NCBI GenBank assembly: GCA_014281115.1
Contig: JACONQ010000004.1
Coordinates: 62,001-126,000 of the forward strand
DNA length: 64,000 nt
Reading direction: 5' to 3'
Origin: Laburnicola sp. R22_1
Lineage: Eukaryota > Ascomycota > Dothideomycetes > Pleosporales > Didymosphaeriaceae
The notes under the pieces were generated by a model. It worked only from the letters and a program-made list of their open reading frames with translations, was not told where the DNA came from and made no database searches. Made by a program: the position numbers and the translations under genes. Positions 8,366 through 20,044 of this stretch are shown here, one piece after another. Numbering within the stretch: the first letter of the stretch is position 1; each line of letters opens with the position of its first letter.

Positions 8366-11185
8366 CTACCCATAGACAGGCCACTTCCCTCCCTTTGCCC
8401 TACCCAGCAATCCCCTTTTGACGTTTCCCTCCCCACTCCCCCTAATCTCAATTGACGTCCCTGTCCTCTCGATTCCCTGCCCTCGCCCAGCCCAGGCCCC
8501 GCCTCCCGCGCCTCCTGACATATGCGTAGGATGGCTGACTGGCAGCTCTACTCTGTTATATGTTGACATATCAAGTGGCGGAGGAGGAGGCATCGTCGGT
8601 GCAGGTGCCCAGTCCACCCTTATACTTTGATCTTGCGACAGCTTCTGATTGTCAAACCACAGCTCGAAGCGTATGTCAGCGGGTCCAATAATGACGCGTA
8701 CTTGGTATTCGACCTTGAAGTAGTGCTTTCCGAGAGACCAGAAGCGTTTGTTTACTTCTGTGAATTTGCGCTCGTTCGCCGTGGACAGGTCGGAGAAGAT
8801 GTCGCAGAGGATGTGCGTGTCCGGGGTGACTTGTGTGGGGAGGTCAGGCGCGTCCAGTGTGCATTCTATGACGGAGGTGGGGAACGCGCGGCGCGGATCG
8901 CTGGGAGTTACTTTTTTGATGAAGTTGTGGATGATGGGCTTGTCGACTGAGACGGGTTCGCCTTTCTTCACTGCTCGCTACTCAGTATGTATCTCACAAC
9001 GCATTCGGGACTGGCTGCGCTCACCAAACCACGCGATCGCCTGCATAATATACATCTTCCCGTTCAGGGGATCGCGCATGAGCTGCTTGCCCACATGCTC
9101 GGGGTTCTTCTTGTCGTATAGGATCTTGCACATGGTGCCGTACGAGGAGCGACAACACCGCCAGCCAAGCACGGAGTGTGATGTGATTAGCTTCCGGACT
9201 CGGTCTGCGACAAGGCCTTTGCAGACTGCAAGTTGGGGATCAGGGGCTATGCGCACGGAGATGGAGTTTGCGTTGGGTATGCTGCCTGTTGCGTAGTACT
9301 GTCTCAATCTGGCCTGCACATATGCGGAATTGCCTAGGCCACCGGAGAGGACCTTGGAAGTATACGATCAGTCTTTGTCACTTCCGTGTTGAGGAGCTTG
9401 GACGACTTACAAGATGAGCAACCCGCTCCGATGGATACTTCCGATACAGTATGTGCAGCTGTTTATCGATCAACTGCAGCAACTTATTAATCTGCTTATC
9501 GAACAGGCGCTGCAAATCCTCCCTCTCAAACGTGACTTCGCCATTGCGTATCCTGACCGCCGGATCCGGATTATTATATGCATGCGCCAGCCTCGGAATC
9601 CCAATACTAAACAGCGGCGTATCATCCGGGGCGCCATACTCGCACTTGACGGCCTGAAAATCCCGACTCTTCATCATCTCCCACGCCGCATCCTGCGGAT
9701 CGACGCCCAACGGGAGGACCTCGTCCGCCCTCTGCAGCCTCGCACAAACCAGCTTCTCAAACTCGTAATCAATCGCCGCGCTCCCAATCGTCTCCCCAAA
9801 CACCACGTCAAGCTGCTGCAAATGAAGCGCCTGGTTCCCCGTGCCCGTGACGCGCAGCACCGACAAATCAGTCGTCCCGCCCCCCGCATCGCACACGACG
9901 AGTATATCCCTCTCGCGAAAAATCCCAGGCGCCTCCGTACTCACATGCACAGCCGCAGCCTCCGCCTCGGTCAACCCAATACACACCTTATGCGCCGCGC
10001 ACGCGCCGAAGCCCGCCTCGCCCACAATCCTCTTAAACCGCTCGACCGTGGGGACGGCCTCCCACGTCGTGGGGACACTAAAGATGAACTCGATGCGGGC
10101 CTCGGCCCACCCCTTGGGACACGTTTCGGGCGCGAGTTCGGCGCCGAGCTTAAACGCGAGGTACTCGTACATCTTGGAGAGGTAGTCTGTGTACCATTTT
10201 TCGACGTGGGCGATGGAGGGGGGCGCGGTGGAGGGGTCGGAGAGCTGTGCTTTTAGGAGGTGGGGAGGCGAGAGGAGCGTTTTGAACCATTCTCTGTAGA
10301 CTTTGTTGGGGGCGGTGGTTTCGGTTATGGTTTCGGAGAGGAAGCCCCAGGAGGAGGGGGGTGGGGAGGGGGAGGTGGTTGTTGCTGTGTGGGTTAGATT
10401 TTGTTTGAGGGGGTGGGGTGGGGGTGAGTATATGAGAGGGGATGCGGGTATAGAGGAGAGTATGTTGTATATGTGAGGAAATGTCGTATACAAGAGGGTA
10501 TTATATAAAAAAGGGAGTTTGTATAAAATAGGAGGTTGTATAGAATGGGGAGCTGTGTACAAAGTGGAAGGTCGTAATAAAAGGGTAGGTAACCTACACG
10601 AAGGTACTTTGTATAAAAAAAGCGTGGAATGTATACAATCGGGTATGCTTAGTAGAAAAGAATAGGTTGTATGCAAAGGGCAGGGCGGGAAGTTCGTGCA
10701 AAGGGGGTAGATTTACATTAGAAGGGGCTGACATGTAAACAAGAGCTACTTCAAAAATACTTACGATAGACTACCACGGTGGGGACTTTGTTCTCGTTTG
10801 CTTGGAAGCGGCCGGGCCATTTCTGCACCCAGCGGATGGTTTCGCTGCCGATGGAGAGGTTGGCGTAGGCGACGCCTGTGCACTGTAAGGGGGTCAGTGA
10901 GATGCCATGATTTTCGGTGCGAATTTTTGTTGTAAGGAAATTCCAAACTGAACCAGTTTGCTAAAGAGATTCTGGGAGGAAGGTGCGCTGGTGCAGGTGC
11001 CCAGGTGAATACTGTGACACGTGATCCAATGCCATCGCGCCAAACCTAAAGCAGATAGAGCTGCACGGATCGGCCCTTTCGCAAGCGGCGACCTCGCAAC
11101 AACACGCAACCTCGCAACTCACCGTCATGCCCAAATCAATGCCAATCACCATATGCGGCTTCTCGCCGTCCATAGTCGCGCTCAT
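8366..11185 (-). CDS. Hsp70-family actin-like ATPase
   Basis: A fungal Hsp70-superfamily protein, probably the divergent HSPA12-like kind; clients are unknown. Five exons: 11185-11123, 10882-10765, 10384-9411, 9352-9025 and 8970-8366, giving 695 residues. Phosphate-1 motif GIDLGMTCTGVAYAN is rebuilt across intron 1, and phosphate-2 motif CDAGGGTTDLSVL lies in exon 3. The adenosine-type region follows at the exon 3/4 junction (VLSGGLGNSAYV). The C-terminal part (from about residue 530) does not resemble the canonical Hsp70 peptide-binding domain or end in EEVD. The tail is Gly/Arg-rich. Intron 2 (10764-10385, 380 bp) is much longer than its neighbours and holds a minisatellite. The exon phases all agree. 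Confidence 0.88.
10430..10700. repeat. Degenerate 17-18 bp minisatellite inside intron 2 of the Hsp70-family gene
   Basis: Units resembling GGTTGTATAAAATGGGGA recur at about 17-18 bp, for example GTTTGTATAAAATAGGA, GGTTGTATAGAATGGGGA and GCTGTGTACAAAGTGGA. The array accounts for most of the unusual length of the intron. Confidence 0.65.
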
Positions 11186-11928
11186 CGTCGTGGATTGATG
11201 CCGTTCCAGCCTCGCGCAGAAAAGTTGAAAGGCAGGCTGAGCTCTCTCCAGACTATTAAGACATCCCGGGCTGCGTCCGACCTCGTGTTACAACTCAGCC
11301 TCGCCCTTGCGGCACAGAGACATGTGCTGAGCGCGATGCATGCAGCCCCCAAGATATATTTAGGACGGGAGGGGGTGGGCCTGCCTATCAGGGAGTGGTT
11401 GGAATGAGCGGGGCTATTGGGGGCTGAAAGCGTTGGTATCGGCTCGAGGCAAACGAGATGGAAAACTTTCTCGGAGCCGCGAGCTTGTTTGCTTTTTGTC
11501 GCTTGCGTTAGTTTGCGCCCGTTGGGGAAGGTAAGACAAGCGATGCACAAGGGAGGGTGCGATGGAAATTAGGGGTGTGATTGTGGTGCATGCAGGTGAG
11601 CTGTGCCGCAATTTGTTACGGTACGTGTTGGCGGTGCAAAACTGGTGTAGTGGGCTTGCTTACCTTTGTACCCTGTGTATGGATCAGTGCCAGTACGAAG
11701 TACAGTAGTGGATGCGGATGACTTGTTATATAGTGGGGCTGGTGCTTAGGGGCCAGGCTGAGATTTGTCGTTTTCTCTTTTCCTCTCCTGTCGATGCAAC
11801 TTCTGGAGAAGACTTCGGCCATCTACCTTCATTTTCCCTCGTAAGCTTTCGAAGACTTGCGGTTTTGTTTCTCCACTCCACTCCATGTACGAGAGTTCGT
11901 CTCGGCTTTCGAGATTCCTTTAAGCCTC
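11186..11928. other. Divergent intergenic region, no gene recognised
   Basis: It separates the minus-strand Hsp70-family gene from the plus-strand membrane-protein gene and should contain both promoters. Open frames here lack good starts or domains. Confidence 0.5.
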
Positions 11929-13520
11929 ATGTCCGATATTCCTGTCGTTGGAGGCCCTCCTGGAGCGCCTACCCCTACGCCACTCGAACCGATATCTGTG
12001 GCCATAGTTCCTTTGAAGCCACCCTTTTCGGACATCAACTTCTACGAGGAGAAAAAGACTATCTCTGCTTTGGAGGGGACCCCACGGAAATTATGGTTCG
12101 AGACTGACAGTGAAGATACAGGCTGGACCACTGTGGATCAGGGACAACTTGCTTCCTATCCGGTTACTGGCACCAATGTACAGAACAAAGCACCTGGAAT
12201 AACTACCGCTTACTTTCAATGGCCGGGCGACTTGAAAACGTTGGCGTATTGGGAGCTAGTAGGCGCTGAAACAGTCCTTCCTTCTGCGACAGTTGCTGTA
12301 AACGCATCACCTCAGCTCACCGCAACAACAAATGGAGCGGTTACCAGTTCACCTTCTCATACTGATGGCAAGCGTCCATATGCGGGTACAGTCATTACAT
12401 CCGACACACCTGCGGTTCCTACGACTCCTACGACTTCTTTGCCAGTAGCGTCTCCCTCTCGCTCTACTACTGCTGCTGCCATCTCGCAGAGCAATGGATT
12501 GTCAGGAGGCGCTATCGCAGGAATTGCTATAGGATGTCTTTTAGCAGGGGCTCTAATTGCTGGCCTGGTCGCTTTTTTCTGCTTGAAACGCAGGAAGTCT
12601 GCTACTGGTGTGCGCGATTCCGAGGCAAGCACGGTGGCGCTGATGGCCCGCGAAAAGGGACCTATAGCAAAAACCGTGTCAGTCTCGAGCGGAAGCCCGA
12701 TTGCCTTCGCCGTGGAGAACAGGCTTCCTCAACCTTTGGAAGACAAGGCTATCTCCGGAGAAATTTCGAAAATCAGCAACTCGATCAAGAATCATGTTCA
12801 GAGTTACTACCATACTCGCCCTGTAAGCCCTGGTATGATCGACTACGACTATCTACAGACTCTCGGGGAGGATCTACCACTGTCTGTGGGCACACTCAGC
12901 ACGCTTTTGCAGAACTCGACAACTCGAGAGATTGCGTTGAGATTTTGCCTCGCTTGGGTAGTGACAAGCCGTATTCAGTTCAACAGCTCGTCCAATGGGA
13001 CATTCCTACCGCCGGAGGTCTCTAAATCCATTCAATCAATGACTCATGTAGATCGTGGCTCTCGGGGTAAGTACACGGAGACTCAATCATTCATTCCTGA
13101 TACTAACGGACATGTACAGTTCAATCCCTATTCTTCTCCAAATGGCGCGTACTTACGGCGGAGCTTTTGCAGTCCACCTATGTTCGAAACCCATTCTCGT
13201 CTGCTGACGGTCGGCTCCGTAACATACAATCTACGGCGGCAATTCTAGACAGCGTACTACGGCCGTTCGCTGATTCGAGAATGGATGATGGAGCACGTAG
13301 TCGCAACCTGGAGGAGATTCTCAAGCGGTCTGCGCAGTTTGCATTCACACTGTTCTCGCAACCGACCGCATGGGACTTCGATTGGCATGGCGAAGAGGGC
13401 GTCAAGTCAGGCAGCCTGTGCATCTTCCCCGCTCTTGTGCAGGTCACAGACGAGAACGGAGAGCCTATCAAGCCAGCGCGGCCATTCAGCGAGGCTGTGG
13501 TCCGACGGCTGGATGAATAA
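11929..13520 (+). CDS. Single-pass membrane protein with Ser/Thr-rich ectodomain and large cytoplasmic tail
   Basis: 512 residues in two exons (11929-13066, 13120-13520), with a 53-bp intron that carries the branch site TACTAACGG. The longer open frame begins with TTG, so the in-frame ATG at 11929 (MSDIPVVGGPPGAP) is used. Residues 1-120 form a possible folded domain. About 125-190 is Thr/Ser/Pro-rich, like a glycosylated stalk. About 193-219 is a hydrophobic helix (GAIAGIAIGCLLAGALIAGL) followed by KRRK, implying the C-terminus is inside. The tail (220-512) contains a conserved-looking domain (VTSRIQF, LFFSKWRVLTAELLQSTY, SQPTAWDFDW). No cleavable signal peptide is seen, so the start or topology may need revision. 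A cell-surface sensor role is possible but only by analogy. Confidence 0.7.
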
Positions 13521-14162
13521 GGAGGGTAGGACGGTCAGATAAATCCAATACTTCTTTATTTGAAACATCAGCTGCAGGGAACTACAAAGAACTATACAAG
13601 GCCCATGCCATTTCTGGGTTGCTCCGCGTCGCTCAAACACAGAAGCTTTGGTGGCGTCTGTTCAACAGGTTTGAGTGGTGACGGGAGAGGTACAAGCGAG
13701 GCGAAGCGGCCTCCAAACAATAGAGGGTTTTTGAACCTTGCACTGTTATTGGTGCAAAGTCCTTCTACCGTAGCTACCCGGCGGCGCAGCATGGCACCCA
13801 GAAAGTCCGCTCGTGGTTAACCAATACGACAGCGTTAGCTCTTCTTCTCGCACACTTCGCCGCACTCTTGCAGTTCACAGCCTCTGCCAACTAATTCAGA
13901 ATCCCGTCATTGCGAGTTTGGGCGCATCTGACCGGCTGCTACGCTGGGTATTCTGTGTCCCATGATTTGCCTTGTCTCATCGACATCCGGCTGACGGCAT
14001 CGATCGCGCTTCGCTGGTGGATATCAGAGCGCCAGAGGCGCCCCTCTCGTTGGTGTCTGGTTTGTTGTTTGCCTTCCTTCGACCACCAGTCGACCGCGTA
14101 AACGAGCTGCCTGAGGTTGGCCTTGTTGCATGAGCGCGTAGCTCATGCTTTGATGTTGAACA
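13521..14162. other. Intergenic, no gene recognised
   Basis: Lies between two plus-strand genes. It should contain the terminator of the first and the promoter of the second. Short open frames at 13560-13820 and 13910-14101 have no recognisable content. Confidence 0.45.
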
Positions 14163-16478
14163 ATGGTGCCAGGCGCTGGCTTATACCTACCAAACACGTT
14201 ATCGAGGCCGCTTCATCGCACAGAAATACACAACGTGAAACGGAAGTACTTTGAACGCAAATCCAGCCGCGACTTGGACTCGGATCGCAGATTCATTACA
14301 CTGGCGAGAAAGTCCTCAGAAGATGTTACCAGAGTTTTCACGTCGCTAGCCACCGTCTTCGACTTTGCAGAGTTCGCGTCGCGTCAGGACAAAGTGTCGT
14401 CGGAAAATGAAGTCTTTGTCAACCTCCTCCAGCGCGTGCGGCATGATGTCACCGAAGCTTCGCGGCTTTACACTTGCTCGCACGCCGTCAGAGACTACCT
14501 TGAGATATGGCCGGATAAGAAAGCCTGGATCGACGCTATACTCCTCGACATTCAACGAGCGCTCAATGACATAGGATTGACCATGGAGACCGTGCGTGTT
14601 TCCGGCGATGACGGTGGCACAGTCGGGCTGAGACGCAAGTTTGAATGGGTACTGTCTCATCAGAAGAAGCTTATGAGCAAGCAACATTACCTTGTAATGT
14701 GCCATCAAAGCCTTATGGCCGCTGTGCAGGTTATGCAGACTGCCGAGATGAGAGCTACCTTCGACCCCATCTACGAGATGTCCACGCAGTCCGGCGTTGA
14801 AGATGCCGCCAGCGAGGTCCTCAGGAGCCCGCATTCGAGGCAGAGGTGGAGGATGAATCGCAGGAATGCGTCGGCGCCGAATATCACCATTTCGGGGACA
14901 GAAGCTGAGGACGACAACAAGAGTATGAAGTCTTATATATGAATGGTGGTGAGTGCTAATGTCTCCACAGCAATGTCACAGCACTCTGTACTTGCAGAGC
15001 TTCCCGGAAGTACGCCGGATCTTCCTCGTCAGGAGAGATTGGGTTTACACGCGAGCTCCTCCCCGCCACGACGTCGTTCTATCGACGACTCACTCCTGAC
15101 ATCGGGCCAGAACACTACAGAGTCTACTCAACCAAACCATGCGGCCGCTATTAGCTCAAGTCCGACGAAAACAGATTCAAGTCCCCAGCAAGTTGCCCAA
15201 AGACAACTCCCAGATGATCCCTCGTCGCTTCGCAGATCATTCGATCACCTGCAGTCTTCAACTTCTGCCTTGGATGACCGGGCGCGAGCTTCTTTCGACC
15301 GATCGCGACCTCGGGCATATTCGGATCAGGTTCGGACTCAACGCTCCTTTGAAATGAAGGCTCGTACATCCTACGATCAAGTCCGTCCAATGCCCACTCT
15401 TGCCGAGAAGCCCATCGAGCGCCTCAACTCAACTGCATCTGTCGCAATTGGTGACGCTGTCACCATCCCAATAGCGTCAATGCTATATCGGTCCAAGCCT
15501 GTTCACGTCAGAAAACCACCTACGAAGCATCGCTCGTTGCCTTCGCAGCTTCCATCATTTCCGAGTCAAACTTCGCTGATGGATGACCTTTCGAGTTGGG
15601 TCATTCCACCCTCGGCGCGTGAGAGCTACCGCAGTGTCCAGAGTGCCGATACGTATGTTTCAATCAGTACATCTACGCCCGGAACATCCGTTGCATCTTC
15701 GCCAGTCTTGTCGGGCTCTCCCACTAGCTCTCCCATTTTGTTCAAGGAGGACAAATCTGCCATGAAATTACCGGCAGCGGAAGCTCTTCCGACTTTGGGC
15801 AGAGATCAGGAATCGGCACCGACTCTGCCAATAACTGAGAGAAACATGCCAGATCTGCCTTCTCGACCGCCTCCACCTCCACCATCTCCAATACTGCAGA
15901 ACGAACCGACAATGGCTTCATCTCATCCTAGCACTACATCACAGTCATCACCGGATGAACTCTATCAAACCCCGATAAATGAGGCGATACCACCGCCAAT
16001 GAACAGGCGGCCAGTTTCGGTCGCAGTGATTGCTAAAAACACCGACGCGACGTCAAATGATACATTAACGACCGCTACCCAGTCAAATTCAAACACCTTT
16101 AACAAAACATTCACTATCGAGGTCGCGACAACTATCGACGCATCGAAGGCGGAGCACGATGTCTACAAGAGGGACTCACCGAAAGAATCCGAGATCAAGA
16201 ACTCGGTGCACCCTCAGATGACTCCTTCAGAGTTTTCGCAAACTGGAACGCCAATAGACGGATACCCTTTAGCATCACCCAATGTGCTGCCGCCTACTAC
16301 AGACTTGCCCACGCAATCTCCTTCGTCCGAAACAAGCAACGTTGAGACTGCGCCGATAGATACGCCTCCAGCTCCTACGCAGCCGATGACTGCGCAGGCA
16401 AAGAGAAGGGCGGCACATGCGAGACGAATGCAGTTGGCATTCGCTTCCGAATCGGAAAATGCGGAGACAAATTTGTAG
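14163..16478 (+). CDS. Large hypothetical protein: helical N-terminal domain plus long Ser/Pro-rich tail
   Basis: Two open frames that look separate join across a 48-bp intron (14923-14970; branch site GTGCTAATG, acceptor CCACAG) into one protein of 755 residues. Residues 20-190 are helical and conserved-looking (SLATVFDFAEFASRQDKVSS, FVNLLQRVRHDVTEASRLY, RKFEWVLSHQKKLMSKQHY), similar to N-terminal domains of uncharacterised fungal proteins. The remaining 500 residues are disordered: Ser, Thr and Pro rich with polyproline (RPPPPPPSP) and an Ala/Arg-rich patch near the end (AQAKRRAAHARRMQLAF). No membrane segment is seen. It could be a scaffold or signalling protein, but I assign no function. 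Confidence 0.75.
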
Positions 16479-16715
16479 GATTCTAGTAATGATATTGCTG
16501 TTCTAGCCTTGACTCGATGTAACCAAGATCCGTGCAGACCCCGAAACGCGGTTGCGCAAAAAATATCACCACGTAACGATTCCCAGCCCATTCAACGCCA
16601 AAACCAGTCATCCATCTCCAGTCATAACCTTCATAAGAATGATAAGAAGCATTCGTCAACCTTGGACATGAATGTCTCGCCGGCCATAGCATACAACTGC
16701 ATCTATCGTTTCCAT

Positions 16716-17479
16716 CTAATTGTGGCGTGCATCGTCCAAGCACGGCGAGAGATTCTCGTTACAGCAGTTCTCTCTGCACCACTGTAGACGGAGACCTTTT
16801 GTCACCTCCTCTGCGGTAGGCTTCTTGGGGCAGGGTTGCTCGGTGGGGCCACTAGCATTCAGTTAGTTTTCTGAACTTTGCTGCACCTACCCAGAAGAGA
16901 CTGTCCAACTTACGCGGTCGAGGAATAAATCCTGCATTTGGGGGTTCCATCGGGGAAGTTGCCGATGACGTGGGGTTCCTTCTCCCATGCCCACTCGCCA
17001 TTGCGCTTCTCGATTGGGGACTCGGGGATGGGGAGCCGGGTAAGCTCGCCCAGGATGTCGGCTACTCTGTTGTAGAGGTCTTCGATAGCGCGGGCGAAGT
17101 CTTCGGGAATAGATGGGGTGCTCTTGATGGTGAGGAGCCGGGTGACTAGGTCGGCCATAGTTTGAGAGAGGATTTTGATGGAGCGGACGATGTCTTCGTG
17201 AATAGATGGGTTTATCCAAACGGTGGGGAGCGGGGTAGCCTCGTCCTTTAGGATGGTGATGTTGTGGGTGAGGTCCTCGATGGAGTGGATGATTTCTTTG
17301 GGAATAGATAGGGTGCTCTTCTTGGTGGGGAGCTGGATGGCCTCGCCCTTTAGGATAGTAATGTTGTGAGAGGGGTCTTTGATGAAGCGGACGATGTCTT
17401 CCGGAATAGATGGGGTTCTCTTGATGGTGGAAGCGGCTGCTGCGAGCGCGGCCAGAGCGAGAGGAGTGAAGACCTTCAT
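16716..17479 (-). CDS. Small secreted protein: four internal repeats plus a six-cysteine C-terminal module
   Basis: 233 residues in two exons (17479-16914 and 16851-16716), with a 62-bp intron (donor GTAAGT, branch CTAACTGAATG, acceptor CTAG). The ATG at 17479 gives a clear signal peptide (MKVFTPLALAALAAAAS) followed by a Kex2-like Lys-Arg at 20-21. Residues 22-151 are four degenerate repeats of 31-34 residues with the core PSIPEDIVRSIKDLSHNITI and an NIT glycosylation site in the first two. A second Lys-Arg at 158-159 precedes a 74-residue tail holding all six cysteines, including QWCRENCC. Without the intron the protein would stop just after KCRIYSSTA and lose five cysteines. It may be a precursor processed by Kex2, or a structural or effector-like protein; no known family is recognised. 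Confidence 0.75.
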
Positions 17480-18049
17480 GTTGTCGATAGGGATGTTTGA
17501 GTGAAGACGACGCAACAATGCGTGATTGGGGTAGTTGGTAAAGGGAATCAGACAGCGATGTTTCTTGTGTGAGGTTGCAAGAGACAGTGGGAGGTGGGCA
17601 GACTTTATATGGAAGGACAGGTGTTCGGGTAGGCGCAAATATTCGCCACTGACCAAACCATGGGCGTGCTTTCTCGTCGGGCAGACATTGGTAACCGGTA
17701 CCATGGACACATGATATGTTTCCAAGGTTTCTATTGGCTGAAAATCGGTTTGGTTCACATGTTCGACAACTATGCACGCTATCTAGCCAATAGTAGAATC
17801 GCGCTCTTTTTTTAGTACTTTGGCTGTTGAACTTTGGTTGTGCTGTTGAGTCTCATAATCTGCAAAAGGTTAGGTCGACTATAAACTGATATGAATGAAC
17901 GAAAAAAAAAATTTTTTATTATTCGTTTTCGTTAGGCTATTCTCACCAAGAGGGACGTCAGGAAAAAATATTTGATAAATGGACTCATGCGACTTAACAG
18001 CAGTTAACCACGGATGGACTGGACTTTTTTTTCGGAACGACGATCCGTA
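17480..18049. other. Upstream region of the secreted-repeat gene
   Basis: Contains the promoter of the minus-strand gene; a possible TATA-like element (minus-strand CATATAAAG) lies near 17607. A pure A run followed by a T run occurs at about 17901-17917. No gene recognised. Confidence 0.4.
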
Positions 18050-18356
18050 TTCGGCCCCAAGGGATAATTTCTCACTCTCTACGGCTCGCCTTTTCGAAGA
18101 GATTCGACTAGGCCACAAGGGCCCGATTATATCTTATAGCGAATCGGATAGAAGAGGTGAGGGTTGGCAAAAGGCACAACACGCGGCAGTTGAAAAATAA
18201 TCTTCAGCCCGCGGGTTCCCATTGATGACGTTTTTATTCAAGCAACGGTTATTCGCGCTCATTGGTTGGACTCTGAATATTACTGTGGAATCGTGACCTG
18301 TACCAGACGAGAGGTAGTGTGACAACCCACATGTTTGTCGGTGAGGAGGGGCCGAA
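18050..18356. mobile_element. Putative 307-bp MITE with Fot-like ends
   Basis: It begins TTCGGCCCC and ends GGGGCCGAA, a perfect 9-bp inverted repeat, and is bounded by TA on both sides (18048-18049 and 18357-18358), the target duplication of Tc1/mariner/pogo elements. The Fot/pogo element at 27652 starts with TTCGGCCACT and so shares the outermost seven bases. There is no coding capacity. A 9-bp repeat can occur by chance, so this is a candidate only. Confidence 0.45.
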
Positions 18357-19165
18357 TATTTTTTTTTTTGAGAGGTAGCTGGAGAGCTACACTCTACATG
18401 TGATTTTCGGACTTACCAGCTTCCCAATCTCACGCCTTGGAAGGTCGAAAACTCCGGGAAAACAAGACGAGAGGCCGGCTAGACACTGAACCTAGATACA
18501 GGTGAAGTCATTCCGCCCCCCAGAAATGGTTCAGCACAAAAAGTATTTGTCGGAGCTCGATCTCGCATGTGCGCTCTTCCAATTTGACCGCCACCACTAC
18601 GAGTACCCACCAATCACATTCTAACACCAGCTTCGTAAGCGCCGCCATATTCCTTCTAACACAGCCTCAGCTCGCCCCTCTACATTTGAGCTCTAGGGGA
18701 CATCTCCGATTTATGCCTTATCGAGTACGATCTCTTACCGATCGGGTGGTCACTGTCAAATCTGTTGAATATTAGCCAATCACGACACATTTTGCTGCCA
18801 AATTCATGAAATCCGGGATACGCATCCCCGAAACGGAAATATAAGGACAATACGAGAAGAGAAAGAATGCTGCTGGTAGCCAGGTCCTATTTGCTGGACT
18901 CACGTCATCCGCCACGACGCCCCAACTGTCCTCCCGGCCGAGATCAACGCAACAAATCTACCAGTGCTCAGATACCGGCACAGTGCCTTGGGTTCAGCCC
19001 CCTTGACCCTCGCTGCATACACGGTGCAGAGCCTTATGCTATAAGCCTCCGGGCTCCTTACAAATTGACTCTCACCCCGTATAATCAAACTTCGGCCCTC
19101 TTATTTCTCTCTCCCCACCCAAGAAGCACCGCGGCTCAAGTTCTCCACCGGCTAACGCCTTCACC
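18357..19165. other. Intergenic upstream of the 19166 gene
   Basis: Starts with a T11 run. It is expected to contain the promoter of the plus-strand membrane-protein gene; ATATAAGGACAA at about 18839 is a possible TATA box, though it is over 300 bp from the start codon. Open frames here are not convincing. Confidence 0.4.
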
Positions 19166-20044
19166 ATGCTTACATCTCCTATTTACTCGTACCTTCTGTT
19201 TTCTTCGTTTACGTGGGTTATTCTTGGATCAGATATCATAACCTTCACAGATGACGAATGCCAGAAGTCTGTTAGGAACTTGAACCCTGTGAATGGGTAT
19301 CCTGATGTCCTGTGTTCGCCGCTTCAGATCACTGGACAGTTGCAGACATGCCAGATAGCAAAACTGGATCCTGGATGCGCGGGTATGTGTCCTCTGGAAA
19401 GACAATAACTGTGACTAATCCTCTCAGTGACTCTGTACGGACCGAACGACAGCTCTGGGTTATCCTGTTCTTCTGAGCTCAAGATCGTTGGTGAACTCGC
19501 AGCATGCTATAACTCTTCGTGGATTTACTATAGCATCGACGGCTGCTTGCCCCCGAGATCATCGAGCATTGTCCTTCCTGTTAAGACTCCAAAAACATCT
19601 GCAACATCATCTGTGACTGCTTCGTCGTCGACGACAGCATCTTTGGCATTAGCATCACCGACCACAACACTAGCACCAGCACCAGCACCAAAATCAAACC
19701 GCACTGGACTCATTGTAGGAGGTATAGTTGCTGGCGTGTCTCTATTCACAATACTTTTCGCCCTCTTGTTATGCTGTCTGCATCAGCGTAAGCCGCCCGC
19801 ATTACCGCCAAAAGCGCCCACTTATGAGCTCCCGCCAGAAGGCCTTATAGAAGCTGGGGGCTCCCCAGGCCACTCAATCACGCATTCCAGCAGAGCGTTT
19901 CGGAAAGAGCTGTACGGGCATAAAGCAGCATTTGAGATTGGACGGAATAGCTGTGCTCCGGCCGTTGAGTTGCCTGCGAATTCTCCAGCAAGAGATGATA
20001 GAAAGAGAATCAGCTCGCTCATTCGCGTCCACGTGGTACGATGA
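19166..20044 (+). CDS. Type I membrane protein, Cys-containing ectodomain and Ser/Thr-rich stalk
   Basis: 277 residues in two exons (19166-19382 and 19428-20044), with a 45-bp intron that has branch site GTGACTAATC. The start is in good context (TCACCATGC). The first 22 residues form a signal peptide (MLTSPIYSYLLFSSFTWVIL). The ectodomain holds eight cysteines, followed by a Ser/Thr/Ala/Pro stalk (SSSTTASLALASPTTTLAPA). A membrane helix is at about 166-190 (GLIVGGIVAGVSLFTILFAL), then a short basic/Pro-rich tail. This layout resembles WSC/Mid2-type fungal surface proteins, but the domain itself is not recognised. It has the same order of parts as the gene at 11929. Confidence 0.75.

Noticed and set aside
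9414..10256. 280-codon plus-strand frame
   Set aside because: Antisense of exon 3 of the Hsp70-family gene, which carries the DAGGGTTDL motif.
16887..17777. 296-codon minus-strand frame with His/Pro/Arg repeats
   Set aside because: Alternative frame of the repeat-bearing secreted-protein gene; it shows repeats only because the DNA repeats. The chosen frame has the signal peptide and splices into a cysteine-rich tail.
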